DNA of 64,000 nucleotides from Streptomyces flaveolus (GTDB taxonomy: Bacteria > Actinomycetota > Actinomycetes > Streptomycetales > Streptomycetaceae): assembly GCF_000716535.1 (NCBI RefSeq), contig NZ_JNWV01000002.1, forward strand, positions 227,703-291,702. The letters run 5' to 3'. A program made the position numbers and the translations under genes. The notes under the pieces are model-generated. The model was not told the origin of the DNA, made no database searches, and saw only the letters and a list, made by a program, of their open reading frames with translations. Of the stretch, positions 1 to 7,146 are shown piece by piece (the first letter of the stretch is position 1; every line of letters starts with the position of its first letter).

Positions 1-156
1 CGCGACCGAGCCGGTCACCGCCCAGACCGAGGCGGCGGCCATGACGACGACGGTGACGCCGAGGGCGAGCCAGCCCTGCGGGCGCGCGAGACGCACCGGG
101 AGGTCCAGCTCCTCCGGTGACTGGAGCTTGGCGAGGGCCTGTTGGCGGAACTGCAC
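1..156 (-). CDS. NHLP/NHLM bacteriocin system secretion protein, N-terminal fragment
   Basis: Only the first 52 codons lie in the window; the gene runs off the left edge. It starts with GTG at 156, preceded by a purine-rich GAGGGAAG ribosome site. The peptide begins VQFRQQALAKLQSPEELD, then a hydrophobic span (about residues 28-50, GWLALGVTVVVMAAASVWAV) that looks like the single N-terminal membrane anchor of HlyD-type membrane-fusion proteins. The KALAKLQSPEELD-like opening is what I recall for the NHLM bacteriocin secretion protein, an adaptor for peptidase-containing ABC exporters. The neighbouring gene encodes a small double-glycine leader peptide on the same strand, which fits an exporter-substrate pair. 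The transporters themselves would be outside the window. Confidence 0.75.
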   Translation of the reverse strand, partial: MQFRQQALAKLQSPEELDLPVRLARPQGWLALGVTVVVMAAASVWAVTGSVA

Positions 157-258
157 GGAACTTCCCTCACCTGTGGGAGAGACGCGGGTGTTTCAGGGCA
201 CCGATGAGTCCCGGAGCCGTGGGACGGCTCCGGGACGTCGGTCACACCGAGGGTGCGA

Positions 259-477
259 TCAGAGACCGGCGACCAGGCCGTTGACCGGGGCGACGTTCAG
301 GCCGGAGACGCCCTCGACGGTGCCGACGACCGTGTTGACCAGGCCGGTCACGCCCGGGGCCACCGCGTTGACGGTGCCCAGGGTGCTGTTGAGGGTGTTC
401 ACGGACAGACCGCCGGAGACGTTGTCCAGCTCGGCGTCCGAGATCTCGACGGTCTCAACCTGGGGGGTGGAGTTCAT
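259..477 (-). CDS. Double-glycine leader peptide (putative NHLP-exported, cysteine-free ribosomal peptide)
   Basis: A 72-residue peptide starting MNSTPQVETVEISDAELD, with an acidic leader ending in NVSGG, the cleavage signal used by peptidase-containing ABC exporters. The predicted core after GG (about 49 residues) is rich in Val, Gly, Asn, Leu and Thr, contains a few Ser/Thr and no cysteine, and repeats GTV/GLV-type steps. An in-frame ATG at 495 exists, but the sequence between the two ATGs (AAGGGAAG) is the ribosome site for the ATG at 477, so the shorter start is preferred. Similar Streptomyces peptides are often labelled type A2 lanthipeptides. Without cysteine a lanthionine ring cannot form, so dehydration only, another modification, or an unmodified peptide is possible. 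It lies upstream of the secretion-protein gene on the same strand. Confidence 0.7.
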   Translation of the reverse strand: MNSTPQVETVEISDAELDNVSGGLSVNTLNSTLGTVNAVAPGVTGLVNTVVGTVEGVSGLNVAPVNGLVAGL

Positions 478-927
478 GGTGGAACTTCCCTTCATATGGA
501 TATCTCACAAGGGGGGAGCGGCCCCCTCTGGGGACAGACGGACGGCCGCGGCCGCGGGCGCCGGGCCTCCGTCTCCGGAGGTCCGCCGGACCCCGCGGTG
601 CGATGGATCAAAGCACGCACGCGGGGCGCGCTTCCAATCAACCAGGGCTCTCACCTGGGCACTTGGCGCGTGAGGGGGTGCAACGGTGCAGGTCTGCGCA
701 CGGCATGTCGGCGACTCCTTCACATGCCGCGCGGCATCGTCGCGCCGGGTGCCTTGCCCCTCGGATCGCGAATCCGGCACTCCTCGCCAAAGGCGTGGCA
801 GGGGGCGTGCGAATGTGCAGATCTCCGGGCGGCCGTGTCGCGCCTGGGTATTCGATGTGCAGATTCCCTGAAGGGTGGATTCCGCTTCGTGTCGACGACT
901 GAACGTTACTGATCGGTGGCTGAGCGT
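478..927. other. Non-coding gap upstream of the leader-peptide gene
   Basis: No reading frame here has a ribosome site and sensible codon use. The segment holds the 5' untranslated region and presumed promoter of the minus-strand leader-peptide gene. The 10-mer ATGTGCAGAT occurs twice, at 813-822 and 855-864, exactly 42 bp apart (four helical turns), which is a plausible regulator binding arrangement but is not matched to any known protein. The right end grades into the tandem-repeat array that starts near 928. Confidence 0.4.
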
Positions 928-1136
928 GTCAGCGCGGAATCGTGTCAGCCGGCATCGCGTCAGCCGAGGATCGGGCCAGTCGGCAAGCGTCAGTCGAGGC
1001 TCGGGCCGGCCGACATGTCGTCAGTCCGGAACCAGCGTCGGTCGAGAACCAGCGTCGGTCGAGAACCGGTGTCGGGTCGAGAACCGGGCCGGTCGAGAAC
1101 CGGGCCGGTCGAGAACCGGGCCGGTCGAGAACCGCG
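928..1136. repeat. Degenerate intergenic tandem repeat array (GGTCGAGAACC family)
   Basis: The 209 bp directly after the stop codon of the minus-strand thioesterase gene are built of short related units. At 1081-1128 a 16-bp unit (GAACCGGGCCGGTCGA) is repeated three times exactly. Just before it a 17-bp variant (ACCAGCGTCGGTCGAGA) occurs twice. Further left, 928-1030 is a more decayed series with recurring GTCAG and ATCG words. The array touches the thioesterase stop codon at 1137-1139. There are no spacer-like unique segments, so it is not a CRISPR. Confidence 0.85.
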
Positions 1137-1550
1137 TCAGCCCAGAATCGCGTAGACCGTGCTCGCCCGGGCCGCGAGCGCACCCGAGGCGGCGTCGCTC
1201 AACGTGACGTCCGCGAACGCCATCCGGCGGCCCAACTTCGTGAGCACCGCCTCGATCAGGACATCCGCGCCGGTCACCGCCCGCTGGAACGAGGTCGACT
1301 GCTGCACCGTCGTCATCGGCACGAACCCGCCCCGGGCCGCCGAGACCGCGATCACCGTCGCCGTGTCGGCCGCCGCCATCAGCGCCTGCCCCGAGAGCCC
1401 GCCACCCTCCCGGGCCAGCCGGTCCGACCAGGGCAGACGCAGCACCGCCCGGTCCTCGCCCACCGTTTCGACGGTCAAGCCCAGATCCAGCACCCAGGGG
1501 GCGAAGTTGGCGGAGAGGATCTTGTCGGCTTCGGCGGTGGTCATCGTCAT
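1137..1550 (-). CDS. PaaI-type hotdog-fold thioesterase
   Basis: A 137-residue protein starting MTMTTAEADKILSANFAPW. It is the size of a single hotdog domain, and the central GGGLSGQALMAAADTATVIAV resembles the helix and active-site stretch of PaaI/YbgC-like acyl-CoA thioesterases. The second half (TTVQQSTSFQRAVTGADVLIEA) fits the family's strands. The exact substrate cannot be told. The start has no Shine-Dalgarno sequence; instead an AACAAT box lies seven bases upstream, so a leaderless transcript is likely. It is divergent from the protease gene and its 3' end abuts a tandem-repeat array. A link with the NRPS locus is not implied. Confidence 0.75.
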   Translation of the reverse strand: MTMTTAEADKILSANFAPWVLDLGLTVETVGEDRAVLRLPWSDRLAREGGGLSGQALMAAADTATVIAVSAARGGFVPMTTVQQSTSFQRAVTGADVLIEAVLTKLGRRMAFADVTLSDAASGALAARASTVYAILG

Positions 1551-1611
1551 GAGGGGGATTGTTCCCGGCGACCCGCCGCGACACGCGGAGCATGGCCGAT
1601 TCGCCGCGCCG

Positions 1612-1687
1612 GTACGGCCGTACGGAACCGGAATTGAACACACCACACGGCCGGTGCGTACGTACGGCCATCCAGGCGCCCCGGTAC
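1612..1687. promoter_or_regulatory. GTACG-rich control region between divergent genes
   Basis: The 189-bp gap between the thioesterase and protease genes contains a perfect 12-bp palindrome, GTACGGCCGTAC, at 1612-1623. Several more GTACG words follow within the next 65 bp, including CGTACGTACG near 1656-1665 and GGTACG near 1681. Such clustered half-sites between divergent genes look like an operator, but I cannot name the regulator. Confidence 0.35.
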
Positions 1688-1739
1688 GAACCCGATACGC
1701 ACTGCCCGTGAGCGGCAGACCCCGTGGAGGTCGAGAAGT

Positions 1740-3170
1740 TTGAGTCACAAGCGAATGCCCAAGCGCAAGGCCGCGATAGCGGTGGGCGGTGTCGCGGCGC
1801 TCGGGGCGGCGGCCCTCCTGCTGCCCAACGCCAACGCCTCCCAGGACCAGGACAGCGCGACCGCGGGCGGCACGGCGGACGCGAAGACCCTGAAGGCCAC
1901 GGACGCCTCGGATCTCGCCGGCCGGCTCCAGAAGATCCTCGGAGACGCCTTCGCCGGGTCCTACTACGACAGCGGCAGGCAACAGCTCGTCGTCAACGTG
2001 GTCAGCGGCGACGACAACGTCGTCGTGCAGGCGAAGAAGGCCGGTGCGGTGGTCCGCCAGGTCGAGAACAGCACCGCCGAACTCAAGGCCGCCGCCCAGA
2101 CGCTGAAGGTCAAGGCGACCATCCCCGGTACCTCGTGGGCCGTCGACCCGCGCACCGACAAGGTCCTGGTCACCGCCGACTCCACCGTGACCGGCGCCGA
2201 CTGGAACCGGCTGCAGTCGGCCGTGCGCGGCCTCGGGTCCGGCATGGCGACCCTGAAGAAGTCCTCCGGCACCTTCAAGACCTTCGTCTCCGGCGGCGAC
2301 GCCATCTTCTCCCAGGTGCAGGGCGGCAACGTCCGCTGCTCGCTCGGCTTCAACGTCACCGCCTCCGACGGCAGCCCCGCCTTCCTGACGGCCGGTCACT
2401 GCGGGGTCGCCGCCAAGGAGTGGTCCGACTCCGCGACGGGCCAGCCGATCGCCACCGTCGACCAGGCCACCTTCCCCGGCGAGGGCGACTTCTCCCTCGT
2501 CAAGTACAACGACCCGAACACCCAGGCGCCCAGCGAGGTCGACACCGGCAACGGCCAGACCGTCCAGATCAACCAGGCCGCCGACGCCACCGTCGGCGAG
2601 ACCGTCTTCCGGATGGGCTCCACCACGGGGCTGCACGACGGCCAGGTCACCGGCCTCGACGCCACCGTCAACTTCCAGAGCGAGACCGACCCGAACGGCG
2701 TCGACACCGTCACCGGCCTCATTCAGACGAACGTCTGCGCCGAGCCGGGCGACAGCGGCGGTTCCCTGTTCACCCAGGACGGCAGCGCACTCGGCCTCAC
2801 CTCCGGCGGCAGCGGCGACTGCACCACCGGCGGCGAGACCTTCTTCCAGCCGGTCACCACCGCCCTCCAGGCCACGGGCGCGACGCTCGGCGTCGGCGGC
2901 GCGGGCGACCAGTCCGGTGCGGGTGCGGGTGCCGGTGACGAGGCCGGTGCGGGTGCCGGTGCCGGTGACGAGGCCGGTGCCGGTGCCGGTGCTGGTGACC
3001 AGGCGGGCGCGGGTGACCAGGCGGGTGCCGGTGACCAAACGGGTGCCGGTGAGCAGGCCGGTGCGGGTGACCAGGCCGGGGCCGGCGGTGACCAGATCGG
3101 GGGCAGCGCCGATCCCTCCGGTGCCGGCGCGCCGGACGACGGGTCGTCGTCCCTCACCGGCTCCCACTGA
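1740..3170 (+). CDS. Secreted S1-family serine protease with Gly/Ala-rich C-terminal tail
   Basis: A 476-residue preproprotein. The TTG at 1740 is chosen because GGAGG at 1726-1730 is nine bases upstream; an ATG five codons later is the alternative. The N-terminus has basic residues and a hydrophobic signal segment (AAIAVGGVAALGAAALLL). A long pro-region (to about residue 180) matches the arrangement of alpha-lytic-type prodomains in streptogrisins. The protease domain has its triad in order: His220 in LTAGHCG, Asp250 in GDFSLV, and Ser339 in PGDSGGS, with cysteines at 221 and nearby positions suited to disulfides. From about residue 387 the protein becomes a low-complexity run of GAGDQA-like units (about 65 residues), where some relatives carry a binding domain instead. 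The function is extracellular protein degradation. Confidence 0.9.
   Translation: MSHKRMPKRKAAIAVGGVAALGAAALLLPNANASQDQDSATAGGTADAKTLKATDASDLAGRLQKILGDAFAGSYYDSGRQQLVVNVVSGDDNVVVQAKKAGAVVRQVENSTAELKAAAQTLKVKATIPGTSWAVDPRTDKVLVTADSTVTGADWNRLQSAVRGLGSGMATLKKSSGTFKTFVSGGDAIFSQVQGGNVRCSLGFNVTASDGSPAFLTAGHCGVAAKEWSDSATGQPIATVDQATFPGEGDFSLVKYNDPNTQAPSEVDTGNGQTVQINQAADATVGETVFRMGSTTGLHDGQVTGLDATVNFQSETDPNGVDTVTGLIQTNVCAEPGDSGGSLFTQDGSALGLTSGGSGDCTTGGETFFQPVTTALQATGATLGVGGAGDQSGAGAGAGDEAGAGAGAGDEAGAGAGAGDQAGAGDQAGAGDQTGAGEQAGAGDQAGAGGDQIGGSADPSGAGAPDDGSSSLTGSH
2901..3097 (+). repeat. In-frame repeat encoding the protease tail (GAGDQA / GAGAGAGDEA units)
   Basis: The end of the protease gene consists of consecutive 30-bp units (GAGAGAGDEA in protein) followed by 18-bp units (AGAGDQ). 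Copy number could vary by slippage without breaking the frame. The array ends about 70 bp before the stop codon, after which a different, non-coding array begins. Confidence 0.8.
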
Positions 3171-3600
3171 CCGGCAGGCACTGAGCGGCCCGGCGCCCGG
3201 TGAGGGGCCCGGCTCCGACCGACCGGCCCGGCTGGTGCCAAGCGGTCGGCTCGCGTCGACCGGCCCGGCTGGTGCAAGGGGGCGCTAAGCGGATCGGCTC
3301 GCACTGACCGGTCCAGCTTGTGCCGGGTGAACCGGCTCGCGCTAAGTGGACCGGCTCAAGCCGGGCGGCCCGGCTGGTGCCGAGCGGATCGGCTCGCACT
3401 GACCGGACCAGCTCGCGCCAAGTGGCCCGGCTCGCGCCAAGTGGCCCGGCTCGCGCCAAGTGGCCCGGCTCGCGCCAAGTGGCCCGGCTGGTGCAAGGGG
3501 ACGGCTCGCGTAAGCGAATCGCCTCGCACTGACCGGACCGGCTCGCGCCAAGTGGACCGGCCCGCGCCGAGCGGACCCGCTAGCGCGGAGCCGGCCCGCA
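3171..3600. repeat. Intergenic tandem repeat array (19-bp unit, convergent gene junction)
   Basis: The whole gap between the convergent protease and phosphatase genes is built of related GC-rich words. At 3411-3486 a 19-bp unit (GCTCGCGCCAAGTGGCCCG) stands four times without a mismatch, and a one-base variant recurs at 3541-3559. Around it are diverged relatives, several containing CACTGACCGG, which resembles the sequence spanning the protease stop codon (CACTGACCGG from 3166). No gene is present from 3171 to 3694. Confidence 0.88.
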
Positions 3601-3694
3601 CTTCCCACAGGGCTCCCCGACCGGCCTCCCCCTCGGTCCCGGCCGGCGGGGAGTGGTCCGGCCCTCCGGCGGGAGGGTCGGATCCGGCCGCGTG

Positions 3695-5836
3695 TCAGCC
3701 GCAGTCGCGTGCCCGCAGCAGCAGCACCGCCACGTCGTCCACCCGCTCCCGCGCCCTCGCGCTGTGCTGGACCACCTCGTCCGCCAGGCTCTCCAGCGGC
3801 TGGTCGCCGACCTCCGCGAGCAGTCCGCCGAGGTCGACCAGCGCGTCCTCGATGTCGATGCCCGGGGACTCCACCAGGCCGTCGGTGTACAGGACGAGCA
3901 CCGAGCCGGGGGCCAGGGACACCTCGGTCGTCGGATACCTGGCCGAGGAGTCGATCCCGAGGAGCGGGCCCCCGGCCAGGTCCAGCACCCGCACCCGCCC
4001 GTCCGGCCGGCGCAGCAGCGGCGGCGGATGTCCCGCCCGGGCCATGACGGCCCGCCCGCGCGCCGGATCCAGCCGCAGATACAGACAACTGGCGAACAGC
4101 TCGGCACCGAGATCGATCAGCAGCCGGTTGGTGCTGCTCATCACCTCGTGCGGTGCCTGCCCCACCGTGGTGTACGCGCGGACCCCGGTGCGGATCTGTC
4201 CCATCAGACCGGCCGCGGTCACGTTGTGCCCCTGGACGTCCCCGATCACCGCCGCCGCCAGCGGCCGGGTCGGTACCAGGTCGTAGAAGTCGCCGCCGAT
4301 CTCCATGCCGTGGGTGGCGGGCAGATAGCGGGCCGCCGCCTCGATGCCGGGCGGGGGCGCCAGCGAGTGCGGCAGCAGCGCCTGTTGCAGGCCGTGCGCC
4401 AGGCGGTGCTTGGCGTCGTAGAGCACGGCCCGCTCCAGGGCCTGCGCGATCAGCCCGCCGAGCGAGGCGAGCACCGCGCGCTCGTCGGCGGCGAAGACGT
4501 GCGGCTCCGTGTAGGCCAGCACACAGGTGCCGACCGGCCGCCCGGACGCGATCAGCGGCAGGTACGCCCAGGCCGCGAAGCCGTCCGGGGTGTGGTGCCG
4601 GCTCGGATACAGCCGTTCCAGCTGCTCCTGGGAGTCGAAGAAGGCGGGCACCCCGCTGTTCAGGACGTGCGTGCCCGGGGTCCGCTCGGACAGCGGCAGC
4701 CCGTCGAACCGCTCCACGACGCGCGGGTCCGGATAGCCCCGGTGTCCCAGCACGTGCAGCCGCCCGCCCTGCGCCCGCAGCAGCGCCAGCGCCTGGCTGC
4801 CGACGGCCGGGACCACCTCGTCCCACACCAGTTCCACCACGTCCCGCACCCCGACCGCCTCGGTCAGCGCGCCCGCCAGGCTCAGCAACTGGGAGATCGT
4901 CACGAGCCGGGACGGGCCCGGACCCGACTGCGGGGTTGCGCCCGCCATCTCCGCCACCGCCCGGGCCCGGGTGACGCGCACGCTCAGTCCGGTCGTGCTG
5001 GGATACATCCGGAACGACAGCCACTCGCCCGGCGGGCGCAGCGCCACGAACGACGTCACCTGCTGGCTCATCAGCGCCGCCCGGTAACGGTCCTCGTACA
5101 TCGGGTCGTTCAGCCAGGGCACCGACACCCAGGGCACCGTGCCCAGCAACTCCCCGGCGGGCCGGCCGAGCAGCTCGGCGGCGGCCGCGTTCACGAAGCC
5201 GATACGGCCGTGCAGGTCCAGCGACATCAGTCCGTACGGCAGCCGGGACACCATCCGCGCCGCCTCGACCGAGCCCAGCGTCTCGGCCACGAACGACACC
5301 GGCGCGGCGAGCACGTCCGGCTCGTGCCCGAGCGGGCGGTCCTCCCGCGCGGCCCGCTCCAGCCGCAGCGCCAGTCGCGCGCAGGCCGCCGTCAGATGCT
5401 CGCGCTCCCGGTCCGACAGCTCCGGCGGACGGGTGCCCGGCCAGGTCACGAACACCGCGCCGTACACCGTGTGCTCCGTCGCCACGGGCGCGGCGGCCAG
5501 TGCGAACGGGTACGGCAGTACCACCGAGATCCTGGGATAGTGGTGGGCCATCTCCGCCTCGCCGCCCACCCACACGAGCCGCCTCTCGCGCGCCGCGTCC
5601 GCGACCGGGATCGGCGCGCTCAGCCCGACCCGCTCCCACGGCGCCGCGAAGGCCCGGGGCATGCCCGCCATGACCGCCATCTCCAGGACCGGCTCGTCGG
5701 GCCTGAGCAGATACACCGCGCCGGAGTGCGCCTGCACCTCCTCCAGCAGGGTGGCCAGCGCCAGCGACAGCACCGGCTGTACGGCCGGCGCCGCGCCGGC
5801 CGCCGGCGCCCGTCCTGGCTCCGGCCCGTCGGACAC
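3695..5836 (-). CDS. SpoIIE/PP2C-type protein phosphatase with GAF and PAS sensor domains
   Basis: A 713-residue multidomain phosphatase. The GTG at 5836 is preceded by GAGGAGG at a good distance. A GAF-like domain spans about residues 20-190, a PAS domain about 200-310 (VNAAAAELLGRPAGELLG), a second GAF about 330-470, and the SpoIIE catalytic domain from about 490 to the end. Metal-binding aspartates appear in GGDFYDLV and IGDVQGHN, and further conserved blocks in YTDGLVES and VDDVAVLLL. The family dephosphorylates anti-anti-sigma factors in partner-switching pathways. Unlike the gene at 50.5 kb it has no C-terminal kinase-like ATPase. The signal sensed is unknown. Confidence 0.85.
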   Translation of the reverse strand: MSDGPEPGRAPAAGAAPAVQPVLSLALATLLEEVQAHSGAVYLLRPDEPVLEMAVMAGMPRAFAAPWERVGLSAPIPVADAARERRLVWVGGEAEMAHHYPRISVVLPYPFALAAAPVATEHTVYGAVFVTWPGTRPPELSDREREHLTAACARLALRLERAAREDRPLGHEPDVLAAPVSFVAETLGSVEAARMVSRLPYGLMSLDLHGRIGFVNAAAAELLGRPAGELLGTVPWVSVPWLNDPMYEDRYRAALMSQQVTSFVALRPPGEWLSFRMYPSTTGLSVRVTRARAVAEMAGATPQSGPGPSRLVTISQLLSLAGALTEAVGVRDVVELVWDEVVPAVGSQALALLRAQGGRLHVLGHRGYPDPRVVERFDGLPLSERTPGTHVLNSGVPAFFDSQEQLERLYPSRHHTPDGFAAWAYLPLIASGRPVGTCVLAYTEPHVFAADERAVLASLGGLIAQALERAVLYDAKHRLAHGLQQALLPHSLAPPPGIEAAARYLPATHGMEIGGDFYDLVPTRPLAAAVIGDVQGHNVTAAGLMGQIRTGVRAYTTVGQAPHEVMSSTNRLLIDLGAELFASCLYLRLDPARGRAVMARAGHPPPLLRRPDGRVRVLDLAGGPLLGIDSSARYPTTEVSLAPGSVLVLYTDGLVESPGIDIEDALVDLGGLLAEVGDQPLESLADEVVQHSARARERVDDVAVLLLRARDCG

Positions 5837-6697
5837 GCCGACCACCTCCTCGTACGGCCGCGCGTCGCATCCCGGCCACAAGACTCCCTCGCGGCGGCGC
5901 CCCGCGCACGGCGAACGCCCCGCAGGCTCCGTTCGCGCCCGCGCGTGCCGGATGGCTCCGAATACCCCGCCCGGCCGTCTCCATGCGCCGGCGCGGGAGG
6001 GGAGGGTCGGCTGCGGAGGAGAACGCCGACCTCCAGGGCTGGGCCGCCGTACCGGGCGGCGCCCGGCGGTGGGCGAGAAGCACAGGTGGTGTACGGCCTC
6101 CTCGTGTGCGCCCCCGCCGCGCCCGGATGGCCGATTCCACGCGCATCGGCCGCGGTTCTCGGCCCCGCGCGGCGCCGAAGCGGTCGAGTGCGGGGCGGGG
6201 TGGGCGTGACCGCCGGGCGTGTCGGTGATGGGCCGCTGGGGCGCGCCGGGCGTGTCGTCACCGTTCCCGGTGGCGCGTCCGGCGTCTTCCCTGGCCGAAT
6301 CAACACCCCTGATCAGGGGCAGTCCGGCCATCGGGTCGAACAGCGGGGCGGCGGACCGGCCCGCGGCGGACGCGGCGCGGGCGACCTGCCGCTCGGCGTC
6401 CGCCGACAGGTTTTTCCCCGCGTGCTCGGTTTGCGGGGCAGACACCGGGGCACACGCGGGGGCGACGATCCGGCTCGTGCGCGCGCGGGCCCGGCGAGTG
6501 GCCGGGTTGTGACGCAAAAGCACCGGCACAGTACTCTCCGTTCAACTTCAGGGGGTTGCTTGCGGGTGACTCGCCGTGAAGACTGTGGCCGAGTTCCATC
6601 GAAACGAAGGTGTCTCGGGGTACGCATCATGCCAATCGTGGGGCGGCACGCTCTGCGACTGCGTATTCTCACACCTCACGAGACGGGAGGGCCCCGC
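5837..6697. other. Long non-coding gap upstream of the phosphatase
   Basis: About 860 bp with no credible gene. Frames open here have no ribosome site and codon use unlike the neighbours. The left end carries the phosphatase promoter (minus strand). Positions 6530-6697 have lower G+C than their surroundings (for example GCGTATTCTCACACC near 6661) and look like a promoter reading right, towards the small GTG-started frame at 6698. Confidence 0.4.
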
Positions 6698-6823
6698 GTG
6701 AGCCTTGCGCGGGAGCCATCGCCGAGGGGGATGGTTATGTCGGGTTGGCGCGCCGCACCGCCGGGCTCGCTACGGGACCGTGGCCGGCCGCGCCGCGGCC
6801 ACGTCCTTCGTCGCATGTGTTGA
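6698..6823 (+). CDS. Possible small protein or 5' remnant of a lost gene
   Basis: A 41-codon frame starting GTG with a strong ribosome site (GGGAGG at 6685-6690), encoding VSLAREPSPRGMVMSGW and ending in RRMC. The first 16 codons use ordinary start-region codons and follow AT-richer, promoter-like sequence. The rest is Arg/Pro-rich and resembles translated non-coding DNA. I do not recognise a family. It may be the intact beginning of a gene whose body was deleted, or a leader peptide; it could equally be chance. Confidence 0.25.
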   Translation: MSLAREPSPRGMVMSGWRAAPPGSLRDRGRPRRGHVLRRMC

Positions 6824-6912
6824 GACCCCGCCGCCCGGGCGGGGGCCGCGCCGCACGGGTGAGACCTCACCGCATGCGATGAGGCTTCACCGCACGGGCT
6901 GAACCCCGGGGC
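6824..6912. repeat. Short degenerate repeat (TGAGACC/TCACCGCA words)
   Basis: Related words TGAGACC, CACCGCAYG and ACGGG recur three to four times in 90 bp upstream of the P450, in the style of the longer arrays elsewhere in the window but much more decayed. Confidence 0.35.
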
Positions 6913-6943
6913 GGAGACCTCCACGCATCCGCGGAGGGTCTCC
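6913..6943. terminator. Stem-loop upstream of the P450 gene
   Basis: GGAGACCTCC at 6913-6922 can pair with GGAGGGTCTCC at 6933-6943 around a ten-base loop, with one bulged G. There is no T-run. It could be a terminator for anything reading from 6698 or part of the P450 5' region. Confidence 0.35.
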
Positions 6944-7146
6944 GGCCCACCCGGACACCAGTCCTACGGCGGCCGACGTCGCCGCGCCCGAGGAGGACAC
7001 GGGGGTCACGCGCTCTTCCCGTCCGGATGTCCCGGCAGCGGGGGCGCAGCCGTGCCCGGAACCCGCCCGGGCTCCCGGCCGGCTCCGGTCCACGGCCTTC
7101 CCGCGCACGACTCCTCCATGCCCGCACGCGCCAGCAAGGAGACAAG

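Noticed and set aside
3653..6823. A 3.2-kb plus-strand open frame across the first phosphatase gene
   Set aside because: It is antisense to a clear SpoIIE phosphatase and its translation is Arg/Gln/His-rich without domains. Only the last 42 codons, with their own ribosome site, were kept as a weak candidate.
7027..7146. An earlier ATG for the P450
   Set aside because: It adds 40 Arg/Pro/Gly-rich residues not seen in soluble P450s, and GTG 7147 has a strong AAGGAGA site.
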